The notes under the pieces were generated by a model. That model did not search any database, was not told the origin of the DNA, and saw nothing but the letters and a program-made list of their open reading frames with translations. A program made the position numbers and the translations under genes. This document shows, in pieces, positions 47,701-59,047 of a DNA stretch of 64,000 nucleotides (position 1 is its first letter; the number at the start of each line of letters is the position of its first letter). The DNA is from Edaphochlamys debaryana (taxonomy: Eukaryota > Chlorophyta > Chlorophyceae > Chlamydomonadales): the NCBI GenBank assembly GCA_016858145.1, contig JAEHOE010000057.1, positions 434,001 to 498,000 of the forward strand. Reading direction: 5' to 3'.

Positions 47701-49998
47701 ATAGCGGCCCACGCGTGTCAGAACAAGATGTTGGGTTGGTGGGGTGGTTGGGGGGTGAGGTGGGGTGCTTGGATGGCGTGGCACGGGTGGTGGTGCTTGG
47801 ATGGGTTGGGATGGTGGGATGGGGTTGGGTGACTGGGTGGGGTGGATGGGGTGGGGGGAAGGGAGCCTGGGGATGGGGTGGGAGAGGGGGATGATTGCAG
47901 GGGATGGAGGGGCTACGGGCGTTGGTGCAAAGGGGCGCTGGAGTCATGCGCCCATCTCTCAGACCTGCGACCACCGCCATGGGTTGAACGCACAACCGCC
48001 TGGCAGCCTCCGCCCTGGCAAGGACGACAACTATCTGTTGTGGACTCCTGACACATATACATACATCCATTTTGCCACTGAGCCAAGGCGAGGATACTGC
48101 CGGGTTGGAACCAACTTTTGCTGCGTGCACACCCCAAGCGCGTAACACACTCCATCTACCGCACGGTTAGCTGCTTCTAGGTGGGCCGTGACTGATTGCT
48201 TCGTTCCCCACGCGTTTACATTTTATGCGTTCGGTTCGCCACACAACCCAAGCGCCCCACCTCTGTACGGCAAGGACGACTCATTATCTTCCAATCTGTG
48301 GACTCCTGACACATTTTATCCATTTTGCCACTGAGCCACTCGAGAGGTCGGGGCCGATTAGCTGCACACAGAGCAGCCGCATTGGGGCATGGGGTGTCGA
48401 GTGGCGGCGTAAGGCTGGCGGGTACACACTTGGGAGGGGGGGTGACAAACTGCTGCACAGCTGTTAAAAGGGCATTCACGGCCCGTGTTGGTACTCGCTT
48501 GGCAAGGACGACTCCTATCTTCCTGTTTGTGGATTCCTGACACAACATATCCATTTTGCCACTGAGCCAATACGATTGCCGGAGAGTAGGGGGGTACTCG
48601 GGGCAGCACAGGACGGGGAGGGGACGCGCCACACTGCACCTCGCCCTCGCACGCCTCCCGCAGCTTGCATTCCTAGCTCATCATTGACACGATGCACGGC
48701 TGCCGGCGCTGGCAAGGACGACTCTTTATCTTCCATTCTGTGGACTCCTGACACATTACATCCATTTCGCCACTGAGCCAACGAGCACCGGCGTCCGCAT
48801 GCACGCAAGCCCTCCAACGACAATCCTGAACACCACGGAACCTTTGCGGACCCCGCACCTCCGCCTCGCCATCACACCTCTTGCCGGGGCCTGCCTAGCC
48901 GGCGCCAAACCGATCCGCCTTAACCCTTTCCCCCTGCTCCCCCGAGTCCCCCCTGCTCACCCCTCTCCGTTCTTCCCCTGCTTCCCATCCGCCTAAACCC
49001 CTGCTACCCCCCTCCCTCCCCTCCCCCCCCAGGACGACGCCAAGCGCATCGTGACGTTCGCCAACCGCTCCGACTACATCTCCTTCCGCCACCACACCTA
49101 CACGCAGCCCAAGGGGGCGGCCAGCATCGACCTCACAGAGGTGTGTGTGGGTGTGTGGGGGGGGCGGGTTCGTGGGGAACCACGAGCGGGGAGCCGTGTG
49201 GTGAGGGCGCAGCGGTGCCGCGCGGGTGCAAACGGAGCGAGTGCCGGACCCTCCCATGACCGTTAGTTGTCCTGCGATCGCTAGGTTTCCTGGTGTGCCT
49301 CCGCACGGCCCCCTGTCCTTACCGTGCCCCCCTCCCCACCCACCCACCCCACCCCCCAGTGCGGGCCCCGCTTCGAGCTGAAGCTGTACCAGATCAAGCT
49401 GGGCACCATGGACCAGGTGCGTGGGTGTTCAGGAGTACCCTGGGGCAAGCGGCAATGCGTATGGGAAGGCGTAGTAGTGTGTGCGTGGGGGGGCGTGGGG
49501 GGAGATGGTCAGCTAGGGGGTCGGGGGATCCGTCAGACTGTGCATGCAGAGGGAGGCACTTGCGGACGCCGTGCATGCTGGGGCAGGTCGCCAGCACAGA
49601 TAGCAGGGTAGCCGCAACCCCTTCAGCCCCTCCCCCTCCCTCGTCGCCGGGCTCGCCGGCGGCCGCCTTGTCGCGTCACTCTCTCGGTATAAGTACTCCC
49701 CCGACCCCCCTTCTCCCCCCCCCCCGCACCAAAGGCGCACGCGGAGGACGAGTGGGTGCTCCGCGCCTACACGCGCAACACCAAGCGGGCCAAGCTGTCG
49801 TCGGACGCGGGGGTGGCGTCGGGGGGGCCGCCCAACGCCAGCCAGCAGGTGCGGGCGGCGGCGGCGGCAGCGGCGGCGGCGGAGGGGCCGTCGGGCAAGG
49901 GAGGGCGCGGCGGCGGACGGGGCGGCGGGCGGGGCGCGGGCAGGAGCGGCGGCAGGGGGCGAGGCGGCAGGGGGGGAGGCAGGGGCGGGAGGCGGTGA
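44734..49998 (+). CDS. IMP4: U3 snoRNP protein IMP4 (Brix domain)
   Basis: Ten exons, 44734-44845, 45028-45121, 45457-45556, 45770-45829, 45979-46051, 46317-46411, 46669-46776, 49033-49140, 49360-49416 and 49735-49998; all phases close; 356 residues. The N-terminal helix (MLRRNVRLRKEYLYRKSLE) and the Brix domain follow the family closely: SHVDDEY, PKVLVTTSRDPSSRLTQFAK, VVLHEHRGEPDGMVVCHLP, LFPVPKDDAKRIVTFANRSD, YISFRHHTY and FELKLYQIKLGTMD. The protein binds U3 snoRNA with IMP3 and MPP10 in the small-subunit processome in the nucleolus. The C-terminus is an added Arg/Gly-rich tail (GGRGAGRSGGRGRGG), common in nucleolar proteins but not usual in IMP4. The exon 3 donor is AAG|GCACGT, a GC-AG intron. 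Intron 7 is 2.26 kb and holds the repeats listed separately. Confidence 0.97.
46237..46311. repeat. telomere-like CCTAACC/CCAACC repeat in IMP4 intron 5
   Basis: About 75 bp of imperfect hexamers (CCAACCCCAACCC, CCCTAACCCCAACC) that end at the exon 6 acceptor. It resembles a plant-type telomere unit but is degenerate; it may simply be a long pyrimidine-rich acceptor tract. Confidence 0.6.
46881..48185. repeat. 489-bp tandem repeat in IMP4 intron 7
   Basis: Two nearly identical units (46881-47369 and 47370-47858) start with AAGGGAGCCCTGGGATGGGG; one of the few differences is ATTCACC versus ATCCACC. A third, diverged and shortened unit follows from 47859 to about 48185. It lies wholly within the intron between exons ending 46776 and starting 49033. 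The near-identity of the first two units suggests a recent duplication. Confidence 0.92.
47036..48780. repeat. 69-70-bp module, six copies in IMP4 intron 7
   Basis: Copies at 47036-47104, 47525-47593, 48017-48085, 48269-48338, 48501-48569 and 48711-48780, all in the same orientation. Each begins GGCAAGGACGAC, contains TGTGGACTCCTGACACA in the middle and ends TTTTGCCACTGAGCCA (copy 6 has TTTCGCC), while a few positions between vary. Copies 1-3 ride on the 489-bp units; copies 4-6 stand in unrelated flanking sequence, so the module itself is conserved or mobile. On the minus strand it reads TGGCTCAGTGGCAAAATGGA, a good match to an RNA polymerase III box A, followed by GGAGTCC, a poor box B. Confidence 0.88.
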
Positions 49999-50475
49999 GG
50001 TGGGGTACAAGGGGGCTGCCCGAGTGGCCCGGGGGGAGGCGGAGGCCGGAGGGGAAGGATTGGGGTAGAGCGTGTTGCACGAGTGGCGTGGAGGAGGGAC
50101 GAAGCCGAGGTCAGTCGTGGAGGGAGCTGCTCGGGACCTCGCGCTTGTGCGTGAGCCGCCAGGCTGACGTGGCCTGCCGACACCGGCGCCGACAGCTGCT
50201 GCAATGTGACACCACCTGGAGAATGGTTTGTGCCGCCCGCGCTCTTTTTGCGCGGTTGGGCCAAAAGGCGAAATGACGGAGTGTCGTACGAAATGGCAGC
50301 TCGCGAGTTTGGAGCTCGCAAACGCCACGGAGCCAAGTATACTGTTGTGGTGCATCCGCCTTCCTGCATACGGCTCCTCACGGGCCAGCAGGCGTCCAGT
50401 CCCCGCGGTGCCTCTCGCCATTTGTAGCCACGCGCACAGTCGCTCGCGACGACTTGAACCTAGCCCTATCTCGCT
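49999..50475. other. IMP4 3' flank and CtpA promoter
   Basis: 477 bp between two + strand genes with no gene seen. Confidence 0.45.
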
Positions 50476-53400
50476 ATGAGGGCTCCTGCTATGCAACGCC
50501 CCGCGGGGTCGCAGTGTCGCGCGGTCGCTCGCTGCAGTCGCGTTTCTCGGGCAGTGGCATTGCCACTGGTTTGCCGCGCAGCTCTCAAGCCCCCGAGCAG
50601 CTCCGAGGGCAATGCTGCCGAGCCACTTGCTGGTAAGGCGCGACACGCTGGGCATTTAGGTGCGTGTGAGAGAACCTGAACTCACCTGTGGCCCTCGGCG
50701 CTCAGGTCTCAAGGCCGCTGCCAAACGCCTGGGGGCGGTTGCTCTGGGCACTGGTGCTGCCCTCAGCCTGGTGCTGAGCCCTGCCCTTGCGGAGCCGGAG
50801 ATATTGCGGTGAGGCGGGAGGCGAGGAGGCGTTGCGCCCGCGCGCTCTCGGAACGCCCTTATTATCGATGAGACCCGTGGGAACGCTGTTTCTAGATCCT
50901 ATGGTGCTCCCTGCGCGCACGACGACGCAAGAAGGCGACTCTGTCAAACTAGGGCTATGCGGCCGCGCCTTCTCGCGCCGATTTGCCTCAACAAGCAACA
51001 GCTGCAGCCTTCGAGTCCTTCCTAGATGACAGTTTGCCAAGCTACGCCAATCGAGCGTGGCACGGCTAGCTTCTGACGCGCGCTCCCGTGGTGACGACCT
51101 GTTGCGCATGTCTCGCGCCGATTGGCTCTCCCAACCCGTCGGCTACTCCTCTCTGCTGCTTTCTGATACCTTCCTCTGTTCTCAGCCGAAGCGTCGAAGC
51201 TCCTGCGACCCGCGGCCGTGACCCTAGGCAACGCCTGCCGTCCGCTTTGACCGCCGACAGCGGGCGGCCCCACGCCTCTGCAACCCCCCCTGCTCATCTC
51301 CCCCCGCTTTTCCCCCCCGCTCTCCCCCTTCCGCAGCCTGCCCGCTTCCGACGACCCGGTCGTCTTCGCGGCTCAGCGCACCCTGGTTGAGGCCTGGACC
51401 ATCGTGGCTCACTCCTTCGTGGACACCGACTTCAACGGCCACAGCTGTGAGCGGGGCGGCGGCCTCGGGGCCCCCACCAGCGGGCCCGGCTGGGCGCACG
51501 TGACGAGACGCTCCTCACCCTCAGACGCGACCCGTCCGAGGCCGCGACGAGCCTTTGCACCCCTTGCTACGCTCACCTCCTCACCCCCTCTCCCCCCCCT
51601 CTCCACCCCTTCTCCTACCACCCCAGGGGAGGAGGAGCTCAAGGAGCACATGATGGCCGCCTACAACAGCGCCGACGGCGACAAGGCCTTCGCCGAGATC
51701 GGGGCCATGCTGGAGGACCTGGGCGACCCCTACACGCGCCGCATCCCGCCCGAGTGCGTCGGGGGGTGGGAGGTGGTTAGGATGCGTGGGGTCGGCGCGT
51801 GATAAGTATTGAGTGCTGTCGTGAGCGGGTGTGTCGATGCTGAGGGCGGTGGAGGGGCGGGGGGCTCACTAAAGTGAGGTGTCCTGTGGTATGCAGTGCA
51901 CAGGTCGCCAGGCAAGGAGCCTGGCCTGCCCCACCCTCCTGCCTGCCCTCATCCCGCGTCGTTCTCCCCTCCTCACCCCCCCCCCCCAGGGAGTACGCCT
52001 CGTTCCGTGTGTCCAGTGACGGCGAGCTGCAGGGCGTGGGCATGCTCATCGCCAACGAACCTGTCAACGGCCGCCTGCTGGTGGGACGGTTGGCGGTTAG
52101 CGGTTGGGCGGAGGTTTGTGAAAGGCGGCGGCGGTCAGGGTGTGTTTGGCTGGTCCTGGTCCGACGCCCAGCTCCGCTCTCCCCCCCTCCCCTCCCCCCC
52201 TCCCCCCCTCCCCCCCCGTCCCCCCCGCCCCCCCCCCAGGTCCTGGCCCCCATCAAGGGCGGCCCCGCCGACCGCGCGGGCATCCTGCCGGGCGACGAGC
52301 TCACCTCCATCAACGGCATGAGCCTCGAGGTGGGGAGGGGGTAGGGGCGGGACTTCGGGCGGATTCGAGAGCGCGAAGGGAAGGAGGGAGCCCGCCAGCG
52401 AGAGCCCGCTGCGCACATAGGCCCACGGAGGCCCACAAAGGCCCGGCCGCTTCTCAGCGCGACCGCACACACGGAAGGATTGGGGCGAGCGAAGGGAGGT
52501 AGGGAGCGGCAGCCAGAGACCGCGGTCCACCGAGGATTCCGGAACCCTGTAGCCAACTTGCTCTTCAGTATGGGCACACGTTGACACGGTACGCCCAGGA
52601 CAGGAGCCGCTCCTCGGCCCGACGTGTCGACGGGTGCCGACACTCCAAGAAGAGACAGAGGGGCGGAAGGCAGGAGCAGGAGGACGGGGGCTGCTCGGGG
52701 TTGGAGTCCCTCCACCCTGCACAGCCCCAACCGCGCCCCCCCCCCGGGCCCCGCCCCGCCCCCGCCCCGCTCCCCCCCCCCCAGGGCTGGAATGGCGAGA
52801 AGGCCGCCCGCATGCTCCGCGGCACCGGCGGCACGGAGGTGCGCGTCAAGCTGGCGCGGCGCAGCGGGGGCATCCCCGGGGTGGCCTCGCGGCCCGACCC
52901 GCCGCTGGCCGACAGCATCGAGTTCAAGTGAGCGGTTGCCGCGAGGGATGGGCGGGATGATGGGAGACGGGGCATATGCGGTTGTGAGCCGGCCTCGCCC
53001 TTTGACTCGTCCTTCACGAGCCCGCCCCCGCTTATCTGAAACCCCGAGGCGTGATTGAGCGCACGCGCAGTCTTCACCCTCCGTCCTCACACCCCTCCCT
53101 CCCCTCCTTCCCTGCCCCAACCCCGCCTGCTGCAGGGAGGTCTCTCTGCGCCGCGAGCGCGTGCAGCTGAGCCCGCTCTACCACGCAGCGCTGCCCGCCG
53201 CCGCCGCGGACGCAGGGGCGGCGGCGGGCTCGGGGGTGGTGCTGGCGGGCGGCGGCAGTGGCGGCGGCGCCGTGTCGTCTGCGTCGGCCGGCACCGTGGG
53301 CTACCTGCGGCTGACGAGCTTCTCGAGCAACGCGGCGCAGGAGATGCGGGAGGCCATCAGGGAGCTGGAGGTGTGGGGAGGGGGGAGGGGGCGGGAGGTG

Positions 53401-55140
53401 GGGGGGTGCCGAGAGGGGGAGGTGCGAAGGGGTGCAGGTGCAAGTTGGGGATGGTTGCGGGGGGGCTTGAGGGGCGTGGGGCCAGGGGCGCGGGCCGAGG
53501 CTTGGCAGCGAGGGTCTGCGCTGTTGACAGGCCCCAACCTGCTTGCTTGCGCTCCGCTTCCCTCGATACACCACTCGCCTGACCCTGCCCCCCTCCACCT
53601 CCACCCCCCCTCCCCTCCCCACCCCTCCACCCCCAGTCCCGCGGCGCCTCCTCCTACATCCTGGATCTGCGCAACAACCCGGGGGGGCTGGTGCGCGCCA
53701 GCGTGGACATCGCGCGGCTGTGGCTGGACGGGGCGCCTGTGGTGTTCAACGTGACGGGCCGCGAGGTGAGGGGGGGGGCTGGAGGGGGGGGGCAGGGGGG
53801 CGCACGCGGCGAGGGCATGGAGCTCTTGCGCGCGCGTACCAGTAGCCGTAGTCGGTACGCACTTGGCCGGCTGTCCCTCACCTCACACTCGCACCCCCCA
53901 TTGCCCTAACCCCCCCCCCCCCCAGGGTGACGACGTGCAGCCCCAGCGCGTGGACGCCCCCGGCACCGCCGCCACGCACCGCCCCCTGGCCGTGCTGGTC
54001 AACGCCATGAGCGCCAGCGCCAGCGAGATCCTGTCGGGCGCGCTGCACGACAACCACCGCGCCACCATCATCGGAGACTCCAACACGTACGGCAAGGGCA
54101 AGATCCAGTCGGTGTTCGAGCTGCAGGTGCGGGACTAGAGGGGTTGGGGGGTGGTTGGGGGCCTCTTGGAGATGCAACGGGGGAAGTTGTTGCGTCGGCG
54201 GCGATGTCATGTGTGGTCGTGACAGCGCATACAAAGGCGTTTTGCCTCTTCGGCTGAACCCTGCCCCGCCCCCTGCCCTCCCTCGCCTTCCCCCCCCCTC
54301 CTTCAGGACGGCTCCGCCCTGTTCGTGACTGTGGCCCGCTACCAGACCCCCGCGGGCACCGAGATCGACCGAGTGGGGGTGCACCCGGACGCCTCGTGCG
54401 CGCTGCCCGGCGGCGGGCCGGCGGCGGCCGACGTGGGGGATACCTTCGTGGCGGGTGGGTGGTGCGCTGGGCGCGGTTTGTGTGTGGGCTGCAGTCTGCC
54501 GTTGCTGCCCTGCTGGCGCTACACGGGGGTTACGCTGGGGGTGTGCCAGCACGGCGGTGCGCTTGCCGGCGGAGGGGGGGCAGGCTTGAGTGCAGGGTAG
54601 GGCATGCGGCTTGGGGTCTCTAGGAGAGGTCGCACAGTGGCGCGTGCTGTCCGGATAGGGAATCCCCTGCCGAGGACTGCCGATGTCGGGATTCGCTCGA
54701 GTCCATAACGGGACTTTATTAGCCGACACTTTAACTCTGTCGAGCTCGCCCACACGAGCTGAGCCAGCTCTACAGAGTCCAAGGGTCGGCTGATGAAGTC
54801 CCTTGACGGACTGATGCAATCCCGACATCTGCAGTCCTCGGCAGGGGGTTACTATGGTGCTTGCATGGGCCATATCCCCCCCACCCCGTCCTATTAAAGC
54901 AACGGCCCCCCTCTCACCCCCACCCCCCCAGGCCTGCCCATGGTCCCCGGCACCGAGGCGGCGCTGCTGGACTTGCTGATGGCGGACAAGTGCATCGTGG
55001 CGGCGCGGCAGCTGCTGCAGCGGGAGGCGGCAGAGGTGGCGGCGCCGCCGGCGGTGGCGCAGCAGCAGACGCAGCGGGGCTGGCTGGGGATGGCGCTGCC
55101 GCGGCCCTTCGCGACGCTGCAGGCGCCGCCGCTGCAGTGA
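50476..55140 (+). CDS. CTPA: C-terminal processing peptidase (S41), thylakoid lumen type
   Basis: Twelve exons, 50476-50632, 50706-50808, 51337-51446, 51627-51753, 51990-52080, 52240-52329, 52785-52927, 53136-53370, 53637-53765, 53926-54126, 54307-54454 and 54932-55140; every phase closes; 580 residues. There is a bipartite targeting sequence: an Arg/Ser/Ala stroma-targeting part (an in-frame ATG at 50491 is an alternative start), then a hydrophobic run ending SPALA before EPE, a lumenal cleavage site. Next come the N-terminal helical domain ([11 protein letters not shown]), a PDZ domain ([28 protein letters not shown]) and the S41 core ([13 protein letters not shown]). The catalytic Ser lies in [15 protein letters not shown] and the catalytic Lys in [10 protein letters not shown]. 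Plant CtpA removes the C-terminal extension of the photosystem II D1 precursor. An Ala/Gly-rich insert (residues ~285-315) is lineage-specific. The last intron carries a foldback element. Confidence 0.96.
54656..54853. mobile_element. foldback/MITE-like element in the last CtpA intron
   Basis: Terminal inverted repeats at 54661-54693 and 54818-54850 match at about 31 of 33 positions (AATCCCCTGCCGAGGACTGC against its complement). A second inverted pair lies inside (54709-54727 with 54785-54803, ACTTTATTAGCC/GGCTGATGAAGT), and the centre also pairs (ACTCTGT/ACAGAGT), so almost all of the ~190 bp can fold into one hairpin. There is no coding capacity and no clear target-site duplication; the outer ATAG on each side may extend the terminal repeat. 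Confidence 0.8.
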
Positions 55141-58100
55141 GCGGCCGACGCGGCGTGGGCGCCCGCTTGCCTCCGTGCCTCCGAGGACGGCACCCCGAGG
55201 GCTTGACGCGCTTGGCTGCACGGACGCTGGCTTGATGACAGCGCTGAACAGCGGCTTGACGCGCCTTATGGCGGCTTGATTGCCGCGTCGCGGACGCTGG
55301 CTTGATGTGGCTCGAGGATCAGGCCGGCCGTCGTCAGCAGCGCTCGGACCGTACCCACATAGGGCGCGGACCCAGCGAGGAGGTTGGTGTGGGGGGGGAG
55401 TGTGGGCGGGCGGCGCGGCCCCGTGGTGAGCCGCTCTGGTCAGGGTGTTGGTGGGGCGGTGTGCTTGTCGGTGGGGGCATTGAGGCCCCGGCTTGAGGCC
55501 CCGGCTGGGGGCGTAGGGCGTGTCATGGCGTTTCAGCCCGCCTGGAGTCTGCATGGGCCCTGCCCTTGCGTTGTTGCCTCCGGACTCTACTTTGTTCAGT
55601 ACGGCATTTGCTGTACACCCGGAACCATGTATCATGTATCATTATAGCCGGCTGTGCGCCAACGGAGTCCGGTGCCGACGTTTCGGGGACGCCCCTGCTG
55701 CCTTGCACCGCCAACGTTTGGCGGGCAGGGCCGAGCCCGGGGCCTGACTAGCTACGGGGTGTACGGCCTGTTGTGTGGGCAAGTGGGTGTGCTGTGTCCG
55801 GTTTGGGTATTTACCTGGCCCAAATTTGAGAGGTTTGTGAGGCTCTGAGAGGTTTGTGAGGAGTAATTCTTTTCCTCCAAAGAGAGAGGCGTGTGGGTGT
55901 CAATTGTACCTGTGTGCCCGTTGCCCTTGGTGTGGGCACGGGGGGGCTTGTAGGGGGCGTGGTGCGGTCCGCGCGATGGTGTCTGGCCGCCGCCATTGAT
56001 CTGCCCTCACCCAGAGGGCTTAGTTCCCTTGACTGCCTCTGACGTGTTGACTTGTGTACGTTTCACCGTTCTCATTTGTGTACAAGTAATCAAAAATGAG
56101 TGGCCGCCGTATTTCGTGTGTACGTGCTGGTTGGCGGCCGTTGACAGACGATGAGGGGCAGAATTACTGCAGGCCCACAAATGCGCAAATGTGTGATGCG
56201 CGCCGTACAAATCAGAACATCAGAACACTCTCGAGTCTGGCGCGGAGCCCCAAGGGCACGCGAGGGGCTTCATCCTTGCTTGTCGTGCGTTGGCGCGTTG
56301 CTTGGCGTTGCGGACGGCTGTTGCTTTCGAACGGCTGTTGCTTGCGTTGTGGCTGGAAACGGGCGGGCGGGCGGTCCACCATAGCCGCGCCGTCCCGCAG
56401 ACGACGACGAAGAGACCGTGTGCATTCGGACGCGGGAGAGGTTGCATTCCGAGAAGACAATCTCAAGACGAATACACCATAATTCATTCGTTCTATTTCA
56501 CAATGTGAGGGTGAATATTGGCCCCTCGGGAAGATAACACGCAAGGCCATAGCCTCGAGAGCTCGGGCGGTGCTTCAGGGTTCAGGCACAGACAGGGGAG
56601 GTCCGGCGTTTGCTGCGCTCCGGCCTACGGCCAGGAGGCGAGGTGGGCCTCAGCACAACACCTGCTGTAAGGTCAGGAGACGTGTCCTGCACCTATCAAG
56701 TTCACGCCTGAGCTCCATGCTCAGTCCACGGCACCAGTCCCTACGCAGCCTATGCCTAAACCACTGAGCTGCGCAGCAGTCAAGGCTTGCCCCTTTTTTT
56801 GGGAAGGCATGTTGTGGGGTGTGAAGAGGCTCTGATGAAGGCAAACGCGGGGTGTCGACGGAAGGTGGCGACGGGTCACGAGGGGGCTGCCGGGAGTGGG
56901 GTTGGGCACGCCGGTGCACGCGCTGACGACACCGAGCGACAGGCTTAAAGTCTTCATAGCATCAATGCATGATGCTTCAATGTTAAGTTGCGAACCGAGC
57001 CTTGCTGCGGCTGTGCCCGGATTTCATCGCGCTCGTCGGCCGAGCGGACACTACTTCAAACTACAACGTCGCCTCCGCAAAGGGCGCGAGTCGTCGCTGA
57101 TGACTAGCGATATCTAGCATGGCTTTGCATGTCGGTGGGCCCTCCACGGTCGGCGACCTCACTCTATGTCTGACAGCGCCTAACAAACTGGACGAACTGT
57201 AAATTGACGAGCAGTGTCCGCTAAGACACGATCGCATTGGCGTAGCCCCGTTTCCCCCTCCCGGGGGAAATGGGGCAAGCCAACCGCGCACATGACCCCT
57301 TTCCTGTTATCTTTGTAGCAAGCTTACTTAGCTTAGCGATCCAGGCCCTTCAGCGCCCCGCAGCGAGGCAGCCCGTCACCGAGCGACGGCCCCGCCCAGC
57401 CTGGCCCACACTGGCTCTTCCGTTGGCATGCGCAGTCCCCAGGCTCCACCCCCCGGTGCCCAGTCCTGTGTCGTCTCTGGAGTTCTGTGCTGCGGGGGAG
57501 ATCGGCCTGTCAGGCCACAGGCTACGTGGGAGCGTGGCCGGGCAGTTGTACGCGTGTAGGGCGGGGCCCGTGTTGCGGGCAGCCGGGGATCAGCGGGTGC
57601 AGCCGGGCTCCGTCGACCCCAGCCCGCCTTGTGACTTGCTCCTTCGTTGTTGGTCTTTACGGTTGCTGCCCCCCTTTTGTTCGACGCAGGACATTTGGTA
57701 GTTTGGTTTATCGCGCTTTATCTCTTGGCCGGCTGTCATCACTGGGGAGCTCAGCGGAGCCCGGACATGTAGCAAACAGGCATGACGCTTCGCCCTCGCC
57801 ACCCCACCACCGGCAGCCCCGGCCCTCGCCTCCGTGCCTGGCGCCCAGCCCGTCGTCCCCACCCGGCCACCCCTCGGGCCCCAGCCCTCCCGCCTCCGTG
57901 ACTGTGCCTGCGGCTATGCCGCCCTCCCCCGACCGCCGCGCTCAGCAAAACGCCTCAGGCCCGACCCTCAGCGGCACACGCCTCGCACGTCCCAGTCGCC
58001 TCGGCACGCTTGCACGGCTCCTCGACTTCGCCGCCCACCAGCTCGAGCTGCCCAGCCAGCGCGTCCAGCCATGCGCAGCTCCGTAACCACAGCTGCGACC

Positions 58101-59021
58101 GGTCGGTGCGGCCAGCGTCTACGAGCGCAGCTGCCTCCGACTACGCTACTACTTCCATTGCACCCACACGTATCGCCTCCCCGCTCCCGGCTCCCCGCTC
58201 CCGCTGGCCTCCTTCCGGGCACTCGTATTGCCCTAGGTCCCAAAACCAACCTTTCTCCCGCCGCTTCACGTAGCTCCTAGACGCACGGGCCGGGTTTCGG
58301 GACGGGGTTTCTTCGTAGAAGCATCTTCCGCCCACCACCACGCCCACCACGTACGGCAGCACGGAGCTCGCAGCCTTCAGGCGGCGTGCCGCAGCCGGCC
58401 TCTTTCCCCCAGCTCGCACTTGCACACACCGCACTCTACGGTCGTTTAGTTCTGCAGCTGACACGTCGACTTCGTCTCTACCGCTTGCAGGTGAGCGCTC
58501 GCGCATGATGACCATAGACGACCGGCACGCTTCACGGCTGGGGGCTTCTTCAAGCGGCTCAGGAAAGTGCTATTCGCGCCTGTCTCCCATAGGACCTGTA
58601 TCAGCCTGCTAGACGTACCCGGCACAGCTCTACACCGTCACCAGCAACAGCATGCCGGTTACTCTAGCATAGCCGTTCTCAGCCGCATCCCCGACTACAT
58701 CTGCTGCGCATTATGCTCCGTGTAGTGCTAGATAGCCCTGTTGCTAGTGCACTGTATGGAGGCTATGCCCCCCGACCCCCCGGTGCCCCCAGCTCCACCT
58801 GTGGCGGCGAGCCTGCGGCCCTTGCGTACCACGGCCCAACCCGCACGGCCACATCAGCCACCAACAATACCCCGCGGTGGTCCCTGCGTCAAGGCCCCCA
58901 ATTCCATCCGGGGCGAGACCTGCGCTTGCTCTGCCCACAGTATGCTGTGGTCAAACATATATGTCGGTATGTCAAGCCCCTGCTATGACCTGTGCTCATC
59001 TGTGCTTGCCTGACCTAGTAT
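55141..59021. other. intergenic, no gene recognised
   Basis: 3.9 kb with frequent stops and mixed composition. Short frames such as 56096-56482 (+) and 57834-58280 (+) show no domain or splice support. The left part is CtpA 3' flank. Possible decayed sequence, but nothing that I can name. Confidence 0.5.
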
Positions 59022-59026
59022 TTACA
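59022..59026 (-). terminator. candidate TGTAA poly(A) signal of paralogue 2
   Basis: TTACA on +, TGTAA on the minus strand, 22 nt past the stop at 59048. Confidence 0.5.
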
Positions 59027-59047
59027 GCAATCTTGCACTCTGTAACG

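Noticed and set aside
47036..48780. True tRNA genes in the repeated module
   Set aside because: Box A is good but box B is poor, no acceptor stem pairs, and no anticodon arm of normal size forms.
56096..56482. 128-codon open frame on +
   Set aside because: No homology signal or splice context; basic, low-complexity end.
57487..58280. Long overlapping + frames, possible retroelement gag
   Set aside because: No zinc knuckle, protease or reverse transcriptase motif nearby; frames interrupted.
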